Part shown: positions 42,024 through 50,894 of the stretch, one piece after another
How positions within the stretch are numbered: the stretch's first letter is position 1
Layout: each line of letters starts with the position of its first letter
Assembly (NCBI GenBank): GCA_024234815.1
Contig: JACKNO010000007.1
Span: 62,001 to 126,000, forward strand
From: Pseudomonadales bacterium
GTDB lineage: Bacteria > Pseudomonadota > Gammaproteobacteria > Pseudomonadales > Halieaceae
DNA length: 64,000 nucleotides
Reading direction: 5' to 3'
Translations under genes and position numbers: made by a program
The notes under the pieces: generated by a model
The model's input: only the letters and a program-made list of their open reading frames with translations
What the model was told of the DNA's origin: nothing
Database searches by the model: none

Positions 42024-42848
42024 CTACTGCCGATTCAGGCGCGGCAGCGGTCGCGCATCGGGGTCGGTGCTGCGAAAAGGGTTGATATCCAGCCCGCCGC
42101 GGCGGGTGTAAAACGCCTGTATGTGCAGGAACTCGGGCTCGATTCGCCGTTGCAGGTCACAGAACATCCGCTCTACGCACTGCTCGTGAAACTCCTGGTG
42201 GCGGCGATAGGCGATGATATAGCGCAGCAGGGATTCATGCTTCAGCGGCGCGCCGCGATAGTGTACCCACACCGTGGCCCAGTCCGGTTGGCTGGTCACC
42301 GGACAGAGGGACCGCAGCAGGTGGCTGCTCAGTTGTTCTTCCCTGCCGGCGCCAGAGTCCAGCTCCAGCATATCGGCACTGGGTTCGGTGTCCGCTACAG
42401 TGACCGGCAGATCGTCCAGGCACTGCCCCGCCGGTGCCGCGCCCGCCAACACCTTGTCGTTGACTGCAAACAGGTCCAGGCCGATTTCGGTACCGACAAC
42501 CGCGGCTATGTCGCGCCGGATCAGCGCGATGACTTCTTCCTCACTGGCAAAGCGGGTGTTGTTGAGTGAATTGAGGTACAGCTTGAAGGACTTGGACTCG
42601 ACCATATTCGGCGAACCGGCCGGAACCAGTATCCGTCCGACCCGAACCACCGGCTTGCCCTGCCCGTCCAGCCAGGACATTTCATAGGCATGCCAAAGGT
42701 CGGTACCGTAAAAGGGCAATGGGCTTGTACAGCCAATGTGTTCGCGGCCGGAAGCCCGGGGAATCGGGTACAGCAACTGAGGCGCATAGCTGTCGACCAC
42801 GCCTGTTTGCCGGCCCAGTAACATGCCTTCCCCCCCCTCGGCAGTCAT
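42024..42848 (-). CDS. queF: NADPH-dependent 7-cyano-7-deazaguanine reductase
   Basis: The enzyme reduces preQ0 to preQ1 in queuosine biosynthesis. The 274-aa length fits the bimodular YqcD type. Visible are the QueF motif SPNMVESKSFKLYLNS, then SLCPVTSQPDW with the catalytic cysteine that forms the thioimide, and the glutamate in RRHQEFHEQC. A tunnel fold is expected. ATG at 42848 or 42824 could be used; the second follows an unusual G-run. It lies 5 nt downstream of the ABC permease gene. Confidence 0.95.
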   Translation of the reverse strand: MTAEGGEGMLLGRQTGVVDSYAPQLLYPIPRASGREHIGCTSPLPFYGTDLWHAYEMSWLDGQGKPVVRVGRILVPAGSPNMVESKSFKLYLNSLNNTRFASEEEVIALIRRDIAAVVGTEIGLDLFAVNDKVLAGAAPAGQCLDDLPVTVADTEPSADMLELDSGAGREEQLSSHLLRSLCPVTSQPDWATVWVHYRGAPLKHESLLRYIIAYRRHQEFHEQCVERMFCDLQRRIEPEFLHIQAFYTRRGGLDINPFRSTDPDARPLPRLNRQ

Positions 42849-42853
42849 CGCGG

Positions 42854-43627
42854 CTACTGCCTGAGCCGCTTGCCGGAATTCAGCAAGTGCAGGCTATAGG
42901 TAAACGCGACGATGGTGAACAGCGTAATCATACCGAAGGCGAAGGTCAGACTGACGTCCGACACCCCCAGTACGCCGTAGCGGAAGGCGTTCACCACGTA
43001 AACCAGCGGGTTTAGTTTGGACACCCCGGCCCAGAACGCCGGCAACAAATCCATGGAGTAAAATACCCCGCCCAGGTAAATCAGCGGCGTGAGCACAAAG
43101 GTGGGAATGATAGTAATGTCGTCGAAGCTGTTGGCGAATACCGCATTGATAAAACCCGCCAGGGCGAACAGCGTCGACGTCAAAAGCACGACCACAACCA
43201 CCACGAAGTAGCTATGTATATGCAGGTGGGTGAAAAACAGGGAAACGATAGTCACCACCACCGCCACCATCAAACCGCGACTGATACCGCCCACGATATA
43301 ACCCAGCAGGATGATGTAATTCGGGGTTGGCGAGACCAGCAACTCTTCCACGCTGTTATTGAACTTGGAACCGAAAAAAGACGACACCACGTTGGAATAG
43401 GAGTTGGTAACGATCGCCATCATGATCAGCCCGGGCACAACAAATTGCATATATGTAAAGCCGCCCATTTCGCCGATACGGGAGCCGATCAGCGAACCAA
43501 AAATCACGAAATACAGGGACATGGTGATCGCCGACGGCAACAGGGTCTGGGTCCATATCCGCAGGTAACGCTTGATCTCCTTCCGGACGATGGTCATGAA
43601 GGCGACATACTGCTCCCGCGGGCTCAC
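42854..43627 (-). CDS. ABC-2 type permease (YadH-like)
   Basis: The 257-aa protein has six hydrophobic helices and ABC-2 landmarks IVRKEIKRYLRIWTQTLLPS at the start, SSFFGSKFNNSVEELLVSPT in the coupling loop, and PLIYLGGVFYSMDLLP. It forms the membrane half of an exporter with the ATPase encoded directly upstream; the two genes overlap by 4 nt. The cargo is unknown. Confidence 0.9.
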   Translation of the reverse strand: MSPREQYVAFMTIVRKEIKRYLRIWTQTLLPSAITMSLYFVIFGSLIGSRIGEMGGFTYMQFVVPGLIMMAIVTNSYSNVVSSFFGSKFNNSVEELLVSPTPNYIILLGYIVGGISRGLMVAVVVTIVSLFFTHLHIHSYFVVVVVVLLTSTLFALAGFINAVFANSFDDITIIPTFVLTPLIYLGGVFYSMDLLPAFWAGVSKLNPLVYVVNAFRYGVLGVSDVSLTFAFGMITLFTIVAFTYSLHLLNSGKRLRQ

Positions 43628-44541
43628 GCAGCGCCCTCCACCAGGTTCACAAACATCTCCTCCAGGCGGTTGGCGCGGTTGCGCATGCTGCTGATATGAA
43701 TCCCGTGGCGGTCGAGTTCATCGAACACCTGGTTGATGTACTGCCCCTTTTCCACTTCCACTTCCAGCGTGTGTGAATCCACTCGCCGCACCGTGAACCC
43801 CTCTATCGCAACGTTCTCGGGCGTGTCTTCCACGCAGTCCAGAATAAACACCTCGCGGTGCAGCCTGCGCAGCAGCGATTTGATGGAGGTGTGCTCCACG
43901 ATCAGGCCGTGATTGATGATGGCGATATGCCGGCACAGGGCTTCCGCCTCTTCCAGGTAGTGGGTGGTCAAAATGATGGTAGTGCCTTCGGCATTGATCT
44001 TCTTGAGAAAGTCCCACATGGTGCGGCGCATTTCGATATCGACGCCCGCGGTGGGCTCATCGAGTATCAGCAGTCTGGGTTCGTGTACCAGCGCCCGGGC
44101 AATCATCAGGCGCCGCTTCATGCCCCCGGACAACATGCGCGAGGGGGTGTCGCGCTTGTCCCACAGGCCCAGTGCCTTCAGGTATTTCTCGGCCCGCTGC
44201 CTGGCCAGCCCCGGAGCCAGGCCATAGTAGCCGGCCTGGTTGACCACGATATCCATCGTCTTCTCGAACTGGTTGAAATTGAACTCCTGGGGGACGATGC
44301 CGATGTACTTCTTGGCCGCGGCAAAGTCCCTGTCGATATCAACATCAAACACAGACACTTTGCCGGCGCTCTTGGTCACCAGCGAGCAGATAATGCCGAT
44401 GGTGGTGGATTTCCCCGCGCCGTTGGGTCCCAGCAGGGCAAAAAAATCGCCCTGCTGAACCTCCAGACTGATGCCCTTGAGGGCCTCAAAGCCGCCGCCG
44501 TACACCTTGCGGAGATTTTCAATGGTCAGTGCTGGTATCAT
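43624..44541 (-). CDS. ABC transporter ATPase (YadG-like)
   Basis: The 305-aa ATPase has Walker A LLGPNGAGKSTT, the Q-loop VPQEFNFNQFE, signature MLSGGMKRRLMIARAL, Walker B LLILDEPT and an H-loop TTHYLEEAE. ATG at 44541 gives the conserved MIPALTIENLRKVYGGGFEAL start; the longer reading is rejected. It powers the permease at 42854-43627. Confidence 0.92.
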   Translation of the reverse strand: MIPALTIENLRKVYGGGFEALKGISLEVQQGDFFALLGPNGAGKSTTIGIICSLVTKSAGKVSVFDVDIDRDFAAAKKYIGIVPQEFNFNQFEKTMDIVVNQAGYYGLAPGLARQRAEKYLKALGLWDKRDTPSRMLSGGMKRRLMIARALVHEPRLLILDEPTAGVDIEMRRTMWDFLKKINAEGTTIILTTHYLEEAEALCRHIAIINHGLIVEHTSIKSLLRRLHREVFILDCVEDTPENVAIEGFTVRRVDSHTLEVEVEKGQYINQVFDELDRHGIHISSMRNRANRLEEMFVNLVEGAA

Positions 44542-44615
44542 GTTGGGCTGGACTGCTCGCGCAAGAACAAGGCGCGGTATTGTACCCCTTATCCCCCTGC
44601 TAAACGACACTGCCC

Positions 44616-45002
44616 ATGAACGACGAACAATACCTATTGCACTGCCGGCAACTGCTTACCGATTTCGCGCAAACCCTGTGCCAGCGCACCGATGCACTGC
44701 CCGAGGATGATTCCTTGCGAGCACTGGCCGCGGACTTCCAGCGCCTGGCGGAGAGTGGCGGCTCCGACCTATACGGGGAGGCCGCCCCGCTGATAGACCG
44801 CCTGTTCACCACCTACCCGGATTTCGCCCCGACCTTCCCCCGCGACCTGCTCTGGTTCTTCGGCGGCGACTGCCTGCACTTTATGCCCGACGAGGAGATC
44901 GCCCTGCACCAGCAACTGGACGAAAAACGCAGCCAGGCCGCTTCCGCCGGGGAAATTATCGACCTCCAGGCCGCCAGAGCTAAGCTGCTGAACTTACAGT
45001 GA
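44616..45002 (+). CDS. PA2817-like conserved protein
   Basis: The 128-aa protein contains PRDLLWFFGGDCLHFMPDEE and IALHQQLDEKR, a strongly conserved block I associate with the PA2817 family of gammaproteobacteria. The N-terminal part is helical. Function is unknown. It is divergent from the ABC ATPase gene and ends just before the tRNA cluster. Confidence 0.65.
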   Translation: MNDEQYLLHCRQLLTDFAQTLCQRTDALPEDDSLRALAADFQRLAESGGSDLYGEAAPLIDRLFTTYPDFAPTFPRDLLWFFGGDCLHFMPDEEIALHQQLDEKRSQAASAGEIIDLQAARAKLLNLQ

Positions 45003-45086
45003 ATTGTGCCGGAGTTTTGTTGGCGGGGGGCTTGACGAGTCCCGGCTGGCTACCTACAATGCGCGCCTCTTGATTGAGACCTATGC

Positions 45087-45162
45087 GTCCCCTTCGTCTA
45101 GTGGCCTAGGACACTGCCCTTTCACGGCGGTAACAGGGGTTCGAACCCCCTAGGGGACGCCA
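45087..45162 (+). tRNA. tRNA-Glu (anticodon UUC)
   Basis: Acceptor GTCCCCT pairs with AGGGGAC, discriminator G, CCA encoded. The anticodon loop CTTTCAC lies between CTGCC and GGCGG, and the T-arm is GGGGTTCGAACCCCC. It heads the small tRNA cluster before tRNA-Gly. Confidence 0.96.
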
Positions 45163-45219
45163 CTCATCAAGCCTCGCCGGTTCCGGCGACCACGGCGGTG
45201 GTAACACGTAACGATTTAT

Positions 45220-45431
45220 GCGGGAATAGCTCAGTTGGTAGAGCGCAACCTTGCCATGGTTGTGGCGGGGCGCGCAGCCTCGACGGTTCCGGCGACCACG
45301 ACGGTGGTAACACGTAACGATTTTTGCGGGAATAGCTCAGTTGGTAGAGCGCAACCTTGACATGGTTGTGGCGGGGCGCGCAGCCTCGACGGTTCCGGCG
45401 ACCACGACGGTGGTAACACGTAACGATTTTT
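45220..45431 (+). repeat. two 106-bp tandem units with truncated tRNA-Gly 5' halves
   Basis: GCGGGAATAGCTCAGTTGGT begins at 45220, 45326 and 45432, exactly 106 bp apart. The first two copies keep the tRNA-Gly 5' half through the anticodon stem (anticodon loops TTGCCAT and TTGACAT), then switch to TGGCGGGGCGCGCAGCC and a spacer ending TAACACGTAACGATTT. They lack the T-arm and 3' acceptor strand, so they cannot be normal tRNAs. The third copy is the intact gene. The same spacer precedes the first unit. Confidence 0.9.
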
Positions 45432-45507
45432 GCGGGAATAGCTCAGTTGGTAGAGCGCAACCTTGCCAAGGTTGAGGTCGCCGGTTCGAACCCGGTTTCC
45501 CGCTCCA
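45432..45507 (+). tRNA. tRNA-Gly (anticodon GCC)
   Basis: Acceptor GCGGGAA pairs with TTCCCGC, discriminator T, CCA encoded. The anticodon loop TTGCCAA lies between CAACC and GGTTG and the T-arm is CCGGTTCGAACCCGG. It is preceded by two truncated copies of its own 5' half. Confidence 0.96.
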
Positions 45508-45528
45508 TAACACCCCTCCCCGCCCGGA

Positions 45529-45912
45529 TTACTCCGCCTTATCCAGCTTTACCGACAGGCTATTGATGCAATAGCGCAAGCCGGTCGGCTTTGGGCCATC
45601 TTCGAACACGTGACCCAGATGGGCGCCACACTTTTTGCACATAACCTCCGTGCGCACCATGCCGTGACTGGTGTCCCTCTCCTCGAGAATAGCCTCGGAA
45701 TCCGCCGGCTGGAAAAAACTGGGCCAACCGCAGCCGGCGTCGAATTTGGTCTCGGACATGAAAAGCGGCTCGCCGCAGCAGCGACAGTTGTACACACCGT
45801 CGTCCGTGGTATCCCAGTACTCCCCTGTGAAGGGCCGCTCGGTGCCTTTTTCCCGACATACATGAAACTCTTCAGGTGTCAGTTTATCGCGCCATTGCTC
45901 GTCATTTTTCAT
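45529..45912 (-). CDS. msrB: peptide-methionine (R)-S-oxide reductase
   Basis: The 127-aa enzyme reduces R-methionine sulfoxide in proteins. It has two CxxC zinc pairs (CRCCGEPLF and CKKCGAHLGHVF), GCGWPSFF for substrate binding and RYCINSLSV with the catalytic cysteine. ATG at 45912 begins KNDEQWRDKLTPEEFHV, the normal start. It is divergent from the gene at 45990. Confidence 0.95.
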   Translation of the reverse strand: MKNDEQWRDKLTPEEFHVCREKGTERPFTGEYWDTTDDGVYNCRCCGEPLFMSETKFDAGCGWPSFFQPADSEAILEERDTSHGMVRTEVMCKKCGAHLGHVFEDGPKPTGLRYCINSLSVKLDKAE

Positions 45913-45989
45913 AATACCTGCCTCGCTAGATCGTCCGGGGGGCATAGCGTACACTAGCAAATCGTCGCAAACTACAGGCTTTTTTACGC

Positions 45990-46445
45990 ATGGCGGATCT
46001 CCACATCGATGACTTTTACCGTGACGTCGCCACCACTTTCCTGCGCCTGTATGCCATTTTCCCGCGCAAAACCATTCTCTATGTAGAGGACATCTGCGGC
46101 CCTGACCAACCCGATGAATTCGGTCTGCATCACCCGCGTTTTCAAGCCGGCTTCAGCGCCATGGTGTGGCTGGCGGAACACGGTTACCTCAATTTCCAGG
46201 AAGTGATCCGGGCGGAGGCGCTGGACCAGGCAGTGCTCAGTCGCAGGGGTTTCCTGCTGCTTTCCTCCCGCTCGGAAGCCGGTCTGGCGGAACCCGTGAC
46301 AACCGAGGGGCTTCCCCCCAGCGTGGCGGAGCGCACGCAAACCAATATTGCCCTGCTGCGCAAGGTGTTGCGTGAAGGTTCCAGCATCGAGCTGCAGAAG
46401 GCCGTGTCCTACCTGTTATCGCAACCGCCGCTGGGCGGGCACTGA
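45990..46445 (+). CDS. conserved hypothetical protein
   Basis: The 151-aa protein is largely helical: DDFYRDVATTFLRLYAIFPRK, YVEDICGPDQPDEFGLHHP and AMVWLAEHGYLNFQEVIRAE. The last block looks like a winged-helix element. I believe similar proteins exist in many gammaproteobacteria but cannot name a family or role. It is divergent from msrB with a 77-nt gap. Confidence 0.6.
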   Translation: MADLHIDDFYRDVATTFLRLYAIFPRKTILYVEDICGPDQPDEFGLHHPRFQAGFSAMVWLAEHGYLNFQEVIRAEALDQAVLSRRGFLLLSSRSEAGLAEPVTTEGLPPSVAERTQTNIALLRKVLREGSSIELQKAVSYLLSQPPLGGH

Positions 46446-46511
46446 TCCGCGGTCGGCCTACGGCGGGGAAGACGAGCCGCCGTTTCAGGTCGGCGACAGC
46501 TCAGCACGCTA

Positions 46512-47651
46512 TCAAGCGGTCGCTATGCGATACAGTATGCGATCGTCGTAGCCGGTGATCACGGTGCGCCAACCGCACAGTTCACGGTCCAGCGCCGGGT
46601 CGTTGGTATCCACCAGCAGGGGCCTTCCTTCGAGCGCGGCAATCTTCGATTTCGCGGCCACGACCAGGATGTTCTCCAACCCCACCTTGCGTATCACCTG
46701 CGGGGAGAATTGCTGGTTGCCGCGCCCGAATACGCTACCCTGGCCGCCGATCACGGTCACCACCATGGCAGCCCCTGCGGGGGCTTCCTCCAGAAGCTCG
46801 AGCAGGCGCGCCTCGTCCACGTCACTGGCCAGTAACTGGCCATCCCGGACCACATCGACCCCGAGCAGGGTATTGGCCAGGCCCAGCTTGTCCATGATCG
46901 CGGCGGTGGTGGAACCGGGGCCGATGAGGTAGGTTCTGCCCGGCTCCATCTGCTCCACCAGCCAGTCGGCAATATCGTCGGCCACGAGTTCAGGGCTTTC
47001 CCTGCCCCCGACCTTGGTGTGCTGGAGGTAGCGGCCCTCCCCCGGGACCAGCATCTCGCCGTAAAAACGGCTGCGCACCTGGTCATGGCGAAAGGCTTCC
47101 TCGTCGATATCCCGCACTTCGCGGGCCACGAGGCCCACCAGGCCGCCGCGCACCAGTTGCAACAGCAATTCGCCCGCGGCCTCCGGCGAGACCGCGAAGA
47201 CACCGGAGTGCATTTTCACTCCGGCGGGGATGCCCAATACCGGAAAAGTGCTGCCGACAACGTCAAAAATGTCCCTGGCCGTACCGTCACCGCCGCCAAA
47301 CAGAATCAGGTCTACGCCGTGTTCGCGTAACTCGCGCGCTGCGCGCCGGGTATCCTGGGCGACACTGAGATCGCCGCTCGCGCGCCCAATCACCTCGTGC
47401 GGCAGACCCAGCCGCAGCAGGGCTTTCTCCCCCATTTCCCCGCCCCAGGTACTGAAGCGCACCCGGTCCCCGGCCGCGGCCAGCGCCTGCAGGGCCCGCT
47501 CCACCCTCTCCAGCGCGCGATGGCGCTGCTGCTCCGTCAACGAACCCACGCGCTCCCGCAGGGCCTCGCCGTCGCTGCCTTTCAGCCCAAGGCTGCCGCC
47601 CAGGCCCGCCAGGGGGTTGATGACCAGGCCGATGTGCAGGATCGCGGTCAT
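46512..47651 (-). CDS. ATP-NAD kinase family protein (AcoX-like)
   Basis: The 379-aa protein has GGGDGTARDI, the diacylglycerol/NAD kinase-type GGDGT phosphate-binding motif, an N-terminal GLVINPLAGLGG and GIPAGVKMHSGVFA. It resembles the AcoX/NAD-kinase-like family rather than housekeeping NAD kinase. The substrate is uncertain. ATG overlaps the pdxB stop codon by 4 nt, so the two are probably co-translated. Confidence 0.85.
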   Translation of the reverse strand: MTAILHIGLVINPLAGLGGSLGLKGSDGEALRERVGSLTEQQRHRALERVERALQALAAAGDRVRFSTWGGEMGEKALLRLGLPHEVIGRASGDLSVAQDTRRAARELREHGVDLILFGGGDGTARDIFDVVGSTFPVLGIPAGVKMHSGVFAVSPEAAGELLLQLVRGGLVGLVAREVRDIDEEAFRHDQVRSRFYGEMLVPGEGRYLQHTKVGGRESPELVADDIADWLVEQMEPGRTYLIGPGSTTAAIMDKLGLANTLLGVDVVRDGQLLASDVDEARLLELLEEAPAGAAMVVTVIGGQGSVFGRGNQQFSPQVIRKVGLENILVVAAKSKIAALEGRPLLVDTNDPALDRELCGWRTVITGYDDRILYRIATA

Positions 47652-48802
47652 GGCAGAGGCTCCTCAAGCAAACAACCAAGATTAGCCAGCATGTTTTTGA
47701 CTCGATGTGGCAAGTGCCCGGCATCTGCCCGGCTGCCCAGCAACTCGCGCCGTTCGGGGTACTGACGTCGCAACTGGTCGAAACCGGCGCTGGCGGCGGC
47801 GCTATCGACTCCCAGGGTGACGCCCCGCAACGCGGCATCGTCCACTGCGATGTCGTAGCGCTGGCGCAGCACCTGGCGCAGCAATGCCGCATCTGTGCCG
47901 CAGTCTCGCGGCACAAGCAGCGGTGGCGCTTGTCCCGCGGCGCTGCCGGGCTCTTGCCAGGGCAGGCCCAGCTCGCGCGCCATCACCTCCACCAGCATAC
48001 GGGTGGCCAGCAATTTGCCGTCGAGGCTGTAGCCGGCGATATGCGGCGTGCCATAGCGCACCCGTCGCAGCAGGGCCTGGTCGATACACGGCTCGCCCTC
48101 CCAGACGTCCAGTACCACGTCGCGGCCCGGTTCGCGCTGCAACAGTGCCGACAGCGCGCGATTGTCCACAACCGGGCCCCTGCTGGCGTTGATCAGCAGG
48201 CTGTCCGTAGCGATGCGGGCCAGAGCCCTGTCATCGAGCAGATGGTGGCTGGGCCAGGGTTCCTGTCGCGTCAGCTCCGCATGCAGTGTGATGACGGCGC
48301 AGTCCAGCACGGCGGCCAGTTCCGCCCCGTGGGGAATGGTGCCAAGGGCGAGCCAGGGATCGTAAACCCGGTAATGGATACCCAGGGCCTGTAACCGGGC
48401 CACCACCGCCTTGCCGATCACCCCGTAGCCGACAACGCCAACTGGGGCTCCCGCCAGCACACGCTCCAGGTGATCACCCACCGCGGAGATCGCCGCCAGC
48501 ACATATTCCACAACAGAATTGGCGTTGGAGCCGGGCGCGTGGCTAAAGGCAATGCCGGCGCCGGCCAGGTAGTCCCGGTCGATATGATCAACGCCACTGG
48601 TGGCTGTGCCCACAAAGCGGACGGCACTGCCCGCGAGCAGGTCCGCGTTCACCCGGGTGACGGAGCGCACCAATAGCACATCCGCCCGCTGCAGTTGCTC
48701 CGGCTTCAATTCGCGGCCGCTAAAGCGCTGCACACTGGCAAGCGCGCCCACGTAATGCTCTACCGCGGGAATGTTCTCATCGGCGAGAATTCGCAGGGTC
48801 AC
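47648..48802 (-). CDS. pdxB: erythronate-4-phosphate dehydrogenase
   Basis: This NAD-dependent D-isomer 2-hydroxyacid dehydrogenase of pyridoxal-phosphate synthesis oxidises 4-phospho-D-erythronate. The 384-aa protein starts TLRILADENIPAVEHYV, has GTATSGVDHID, the Rossmann GVVGYGVIGKAV and the catalytic Arg/Glu/His set in INASRGPVVD, DVWEGEP and TPHIAGYS. The C-terminal PdxB dimerisation domain is present. GTG at 48802 is the start; the longer open frame upstream runs antisense to epmC. Confidence 0.93.
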   Translation of the reverse strand: MTLRILADENIPAVEHYVGALASVQRFSGRELKPEQLQRADVLLVRSVTRVNADLLAGSAVRFVGTATSGVDHIDRDYLAGAGIAFSHAPGSNANSVVEYVLAAISAVGDHLERVLAGAPVGVVGYGVIGKAVVARLQALGIHYRVYDPWLALGTIPHGAELAAVLDCAVITLHAELTRQEPWPSHHLLDDRALARIATDSLLINASRGPVVDNRALSALLQREPGRDVVLDVWEGEPCIDQALLRRVRYGTPHIAGYSLDGKLLATRMLVEVMARELGLPWQEPGSAAGQAPPLLVPRDCGTDAALLRQVLRQRYDIAVDDAALRGVTLGVDSAAASAGFDQLRRQYPERRELLGSRADAGHLPHRVKNMLANLGCLLEEPLP

Positions 48803-48830
48803 GGCGTCGCCGCCACGGCGCGAGCGACCC

Positions 48831-49439
48831 TCATCCCACGAGGCCGCTGATTGTGAGTTCCAGCTCTGGTAACTGCACGCCGGTGCCGAAATCGCGACTG
48901 AGTGCGCTGAAGAAAACCTGCGCCCGGGACGGCAGGCCCCGGCTCTGCCATTTCCGCGACTGCTCGAGCACCTGCCGCTTAAAGGGCCGCGTATCGTGGG
49001 GTTCGCCGTCTGGCGCGCCGAAATTGTCCACGCTGATGCAGAAGCGGTAACCGCAGGCCAGTGAGAATAGCCACTCCAGTGCCTGTGGCTTTGCCTCCAC
49101 CGCCTCAAAGGCGAGCTGTTGGGCCCCATCGCGACCCTCCGGTGCATACCAATAACCAAAATCAGGCTGTTGAAGACGCTGTTCGCCGGCTATGCACCAG
49201 TGCGAGATTTCATGCAGCGCGCTGGCAAAATAATCGCTGCGATAGTAGAGCCGGTGACAGTCCCGCGGTCCGGAGGCAGGCTGGTAATACGGCTCGCTCG
49301 CGCCGCCGACGAGTTTGGTTCGCCAGCGCCCGCCAAAACACGCATCGAACAAACGCTCTAGTCGCTGCGCCCGATAAATCTCCAGCGCACCCCGGGGCTC
49401 CTGCACTGCGCTAGCGGAAGGCACGGTTACGGTATCCAT
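48831..49439 (-). CDS. epmC: elongation factor P hydroxylase
   Basis: The 202-aa protein matches EpmC/YfcM: LVGGASEPYYQP, then ASALHEISHWCIAG with an HExxH-like metal site, and YWYAPEGRDGAQQLAFEAVE. The enzyme hydroxylates the beta-lysylated lysine of EF-P. Other EF-P modification genes are not in the window. It lies 28 nt upstream of pdxB on the same strand. Confidence 0.93.
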   Translation of the reverse strand: MDTVTVPSASAVQEPRGALEIYRAQRLERLFDACFGGRWRTKLVGGASEPYYQPASGPRDCHRLYYRSDYFASALHEISHWCIAGEQRLQQPDFGYWYAPEGRDGAQQLAFEAVEAKPQALEWLFSLACGYRFCISVDNFGAPDGEPHDTRPFKRQVLEQSRKWQSRGLPSRAQVFFSALSRDFGTGVQLPELELTISGLVG

Positions 49440-49454
49440 GTGATGACAAGCGGA

Positions 49455-49694
49455 TCACCCGCCCTTGCGCAACAGGTAGCGGTAATTGCCGTCCTGTTCC
49501 TCCTGTTCCAGCAATTGGTGGCCGAGAAAGCTGCAGAATTTCGGTATATCGCGGGTGCTGGACGGGTCCGTCGCCAGCACCAGCAGCGTGTCGCCGTCGG
49601 CGATATCCCTGATGCGGTTGTGCAACAACATGACGGGCTCGGGACAGAGCAGCCCGGTGGCGTCGAGGATATGATCAGGAGTGTCAGAGGTCAT
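49455..49694 (-). CDS. tusA: TusA-like sulfur carrier
   Basis: The 79-aa protein has DATGLLCPEPVMLLHNRI, with the persulfide-carrying cysteine in CPxP and the (beta-alpha)2 TusA fold. It relays sulfur for tRNA 2-thiouridine synthesis and other pathways. ATG at 49694 is preferred to a TTG at 49709. It lies 15 nt upstream of epmC on the same strand. Confidence 0.88.
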   Translation of the reverse strand: MTSDTPDHILDATGLLCPEPVMLLHNRIRDIADGDTLLVLATDPSSTRDIPKFCSFLGHQLLEQEEQDGNYRYLLRKGG

Positions 49695-49705
49695 ACTATT
49701 TGTCG

Positions 49706-49948
49706 TCAATCTTCCAGCAGGGAGCGCGCCTGCTCTTTCGATACCAGGTCCCAGTGCTCACCGTCCACCTCGTAGACAATAAGCAGGTCCCCACGGTGCA
49801 ACTGCGCGCGTAAACTGCCCACTTTCTGTTCCAGGCTGAGTTCCCGCTCGCCGTAGTCAGTGCCGTCCCTGCTTGCATACTCTTCGAGCAGGGCCTGCAG
49901 GACATCTGCTGCGAGGCGCTGTGGTGGTACTTCTACAAATTGCGTCAT
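49706..49948 (-). CDS. YheU family protein (UPF0270)
   Basis: The 80-aa protein starts TQFVEVPPQRLAADVLQALL and contains DGTDYGERELSLEQKVGSLR, the signature of the YheU/UPF0270 family. Function is not established. ATG at 49948; it ends 11 nt before the tusA start on the same strand, so the two may share a transcript. Confidence 0.85.
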   Translation of the reverse strand: MTQFVEVPPQRLAADVLQALLEEYASRDGTDYGERELSLEQKVGSLRAQLHRGDLLIVYEVDGEHWDLVSKEQARSLLED

Positions 49949-50051
49949 CGATTTCCGGTGCACCCGGGGGTAATGTGATTCCTGTTCGCTAGTGTAGTGC
50001 CCGATAGCGCGCTAATATACGGCCTGCGCCCGCGAATGTGGAGTCAAATTG

Positions 50052-50579
50052 GTGGAAACGTCCTACATAGTCACCTTCATCGGAGATGACCGGCCCGGCC
50101 TTGTCGAGGCACTTTCACGGGTGATAGAGAACAACCAGGGCAACTGGCTTGAGAGCCGCCTGTCACAGCTGGGTGGCAAATTCGCGGGCCTGGTACTGGT
50201 AGCCCTGCCCGACGAAAATGGTGAAGCGCTGGAGGCGGAGCTGAAAACCCTGTCCGCCAGCGGCCTCAGTGTGCGGGTAACCCCGGCGACCGGGATGGCG
50301 GCCACCAGCAGGGGCCGCTGCATCACGCTGACGGTGATAGGCCCGGATCGCCTGGGTATCGTGCGCGAAATCTCGCGGGCGCTCGCGCAGCGGCAAGTCA
50401 ACGTGATAGAGATGGACAGCGCGGTCAGCAGTGCGCCCATGAGCGCGGAGCTTATCTTTACCGCGCGTATCGATGCAGAGATTCCCGAACATATCGACCT
50501 GGACGATCTCGAGGACAGTCTCGAGGAAATCGCCAACGTCATGACCCTAGAGATAGACCTGGAGCGCAGCCACAGTTAA
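50052..50579 (+). CDS. ACT-domain protein, GcvR-like
   Basis: The ~175-aa protein has two tandem ACT domains: YIVTFIGDDRPGLVEALSRV and, from about residue 95, LTVIGPDRLGIVREISRAL. This is the layout of GcvR, which restrains GcvA in glycine cleavage control. No gcvA or gcv genes are nearby, so the role is open. GTG at 50052 has a GGAG site 8 nt upstream; TTG at 50049 is also possible. Confidence 0.8.
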   Translation: METSYIVTFIGDDRPGLVEALSRVIENNQGNWLESRLSQLGGKFAGLVLVALPDENGEALEAELKTLSASGLSVRVTPATGMAATSRGRCITLTVIGPDRLGIVREISRALAQRQVNVIEMDSAVSSAPMSAELIFTARIDAEIPEHIDLDDLEDSLEEIANVMTLEIDLERSHS

Positions 50580-50648
50580 GCCGGGTAAGGCGTCCTCCCG
50601 GTCCCTGCCTGCCGCGCGGTTTCTTCGCCGCAATCCGGCAGGCGCGTT

Positions 50649-50876
50649 TCAGGGCGGCGGAGGCTTGCGCAGGAGTTTGCGCAATCCAACCCAGAGCAGC
50701 GCGGCGGCGCCCGCCAAACCAATCACCAGCAACACCACCAGCCCCGTAGCCATCAGCAGGTCAAGCAGTTCCCGGGGGCTCACCCCAAACTGCCGGACCG
50801 CGATCCACAGCAGTGCCGCCAGGGAAAAAACACCAATTACAATCGTGCGTACATAGCGCCGGGCTGGCCTGTTCAT
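50649..50876 (-). CDS. small two-helix membrane protein
   Basis: The 75-aa protein has two hydrophobic helices (TIVIGVFSLAALLWIAV and LMATGLVVLLVIGLAGAAAL) and a basic, proline-rich end (LRKLLRKPPPP). It lies 18 nt downstream of aroC on the same strand and may be read through from it. No family is recognised. Confidence 0.6.
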   Translation of the reverse strand: MNRPARRYVRTIVIGVFSLAALLWIAVRQFGVSPRELLDLLMATGLVVLLVIGLAGAAALLWVGLRKLLRKPPPP

Positions 50877-50894
50877 CGGGCTAATCTTCCGCAA

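Noticed and set aside
45231..45419. 62-codon minus-strand ORF in the tRNA-Gly repeats
   Set aside because: Its repetitive peptide simply reflects the 106-bp tandem units.
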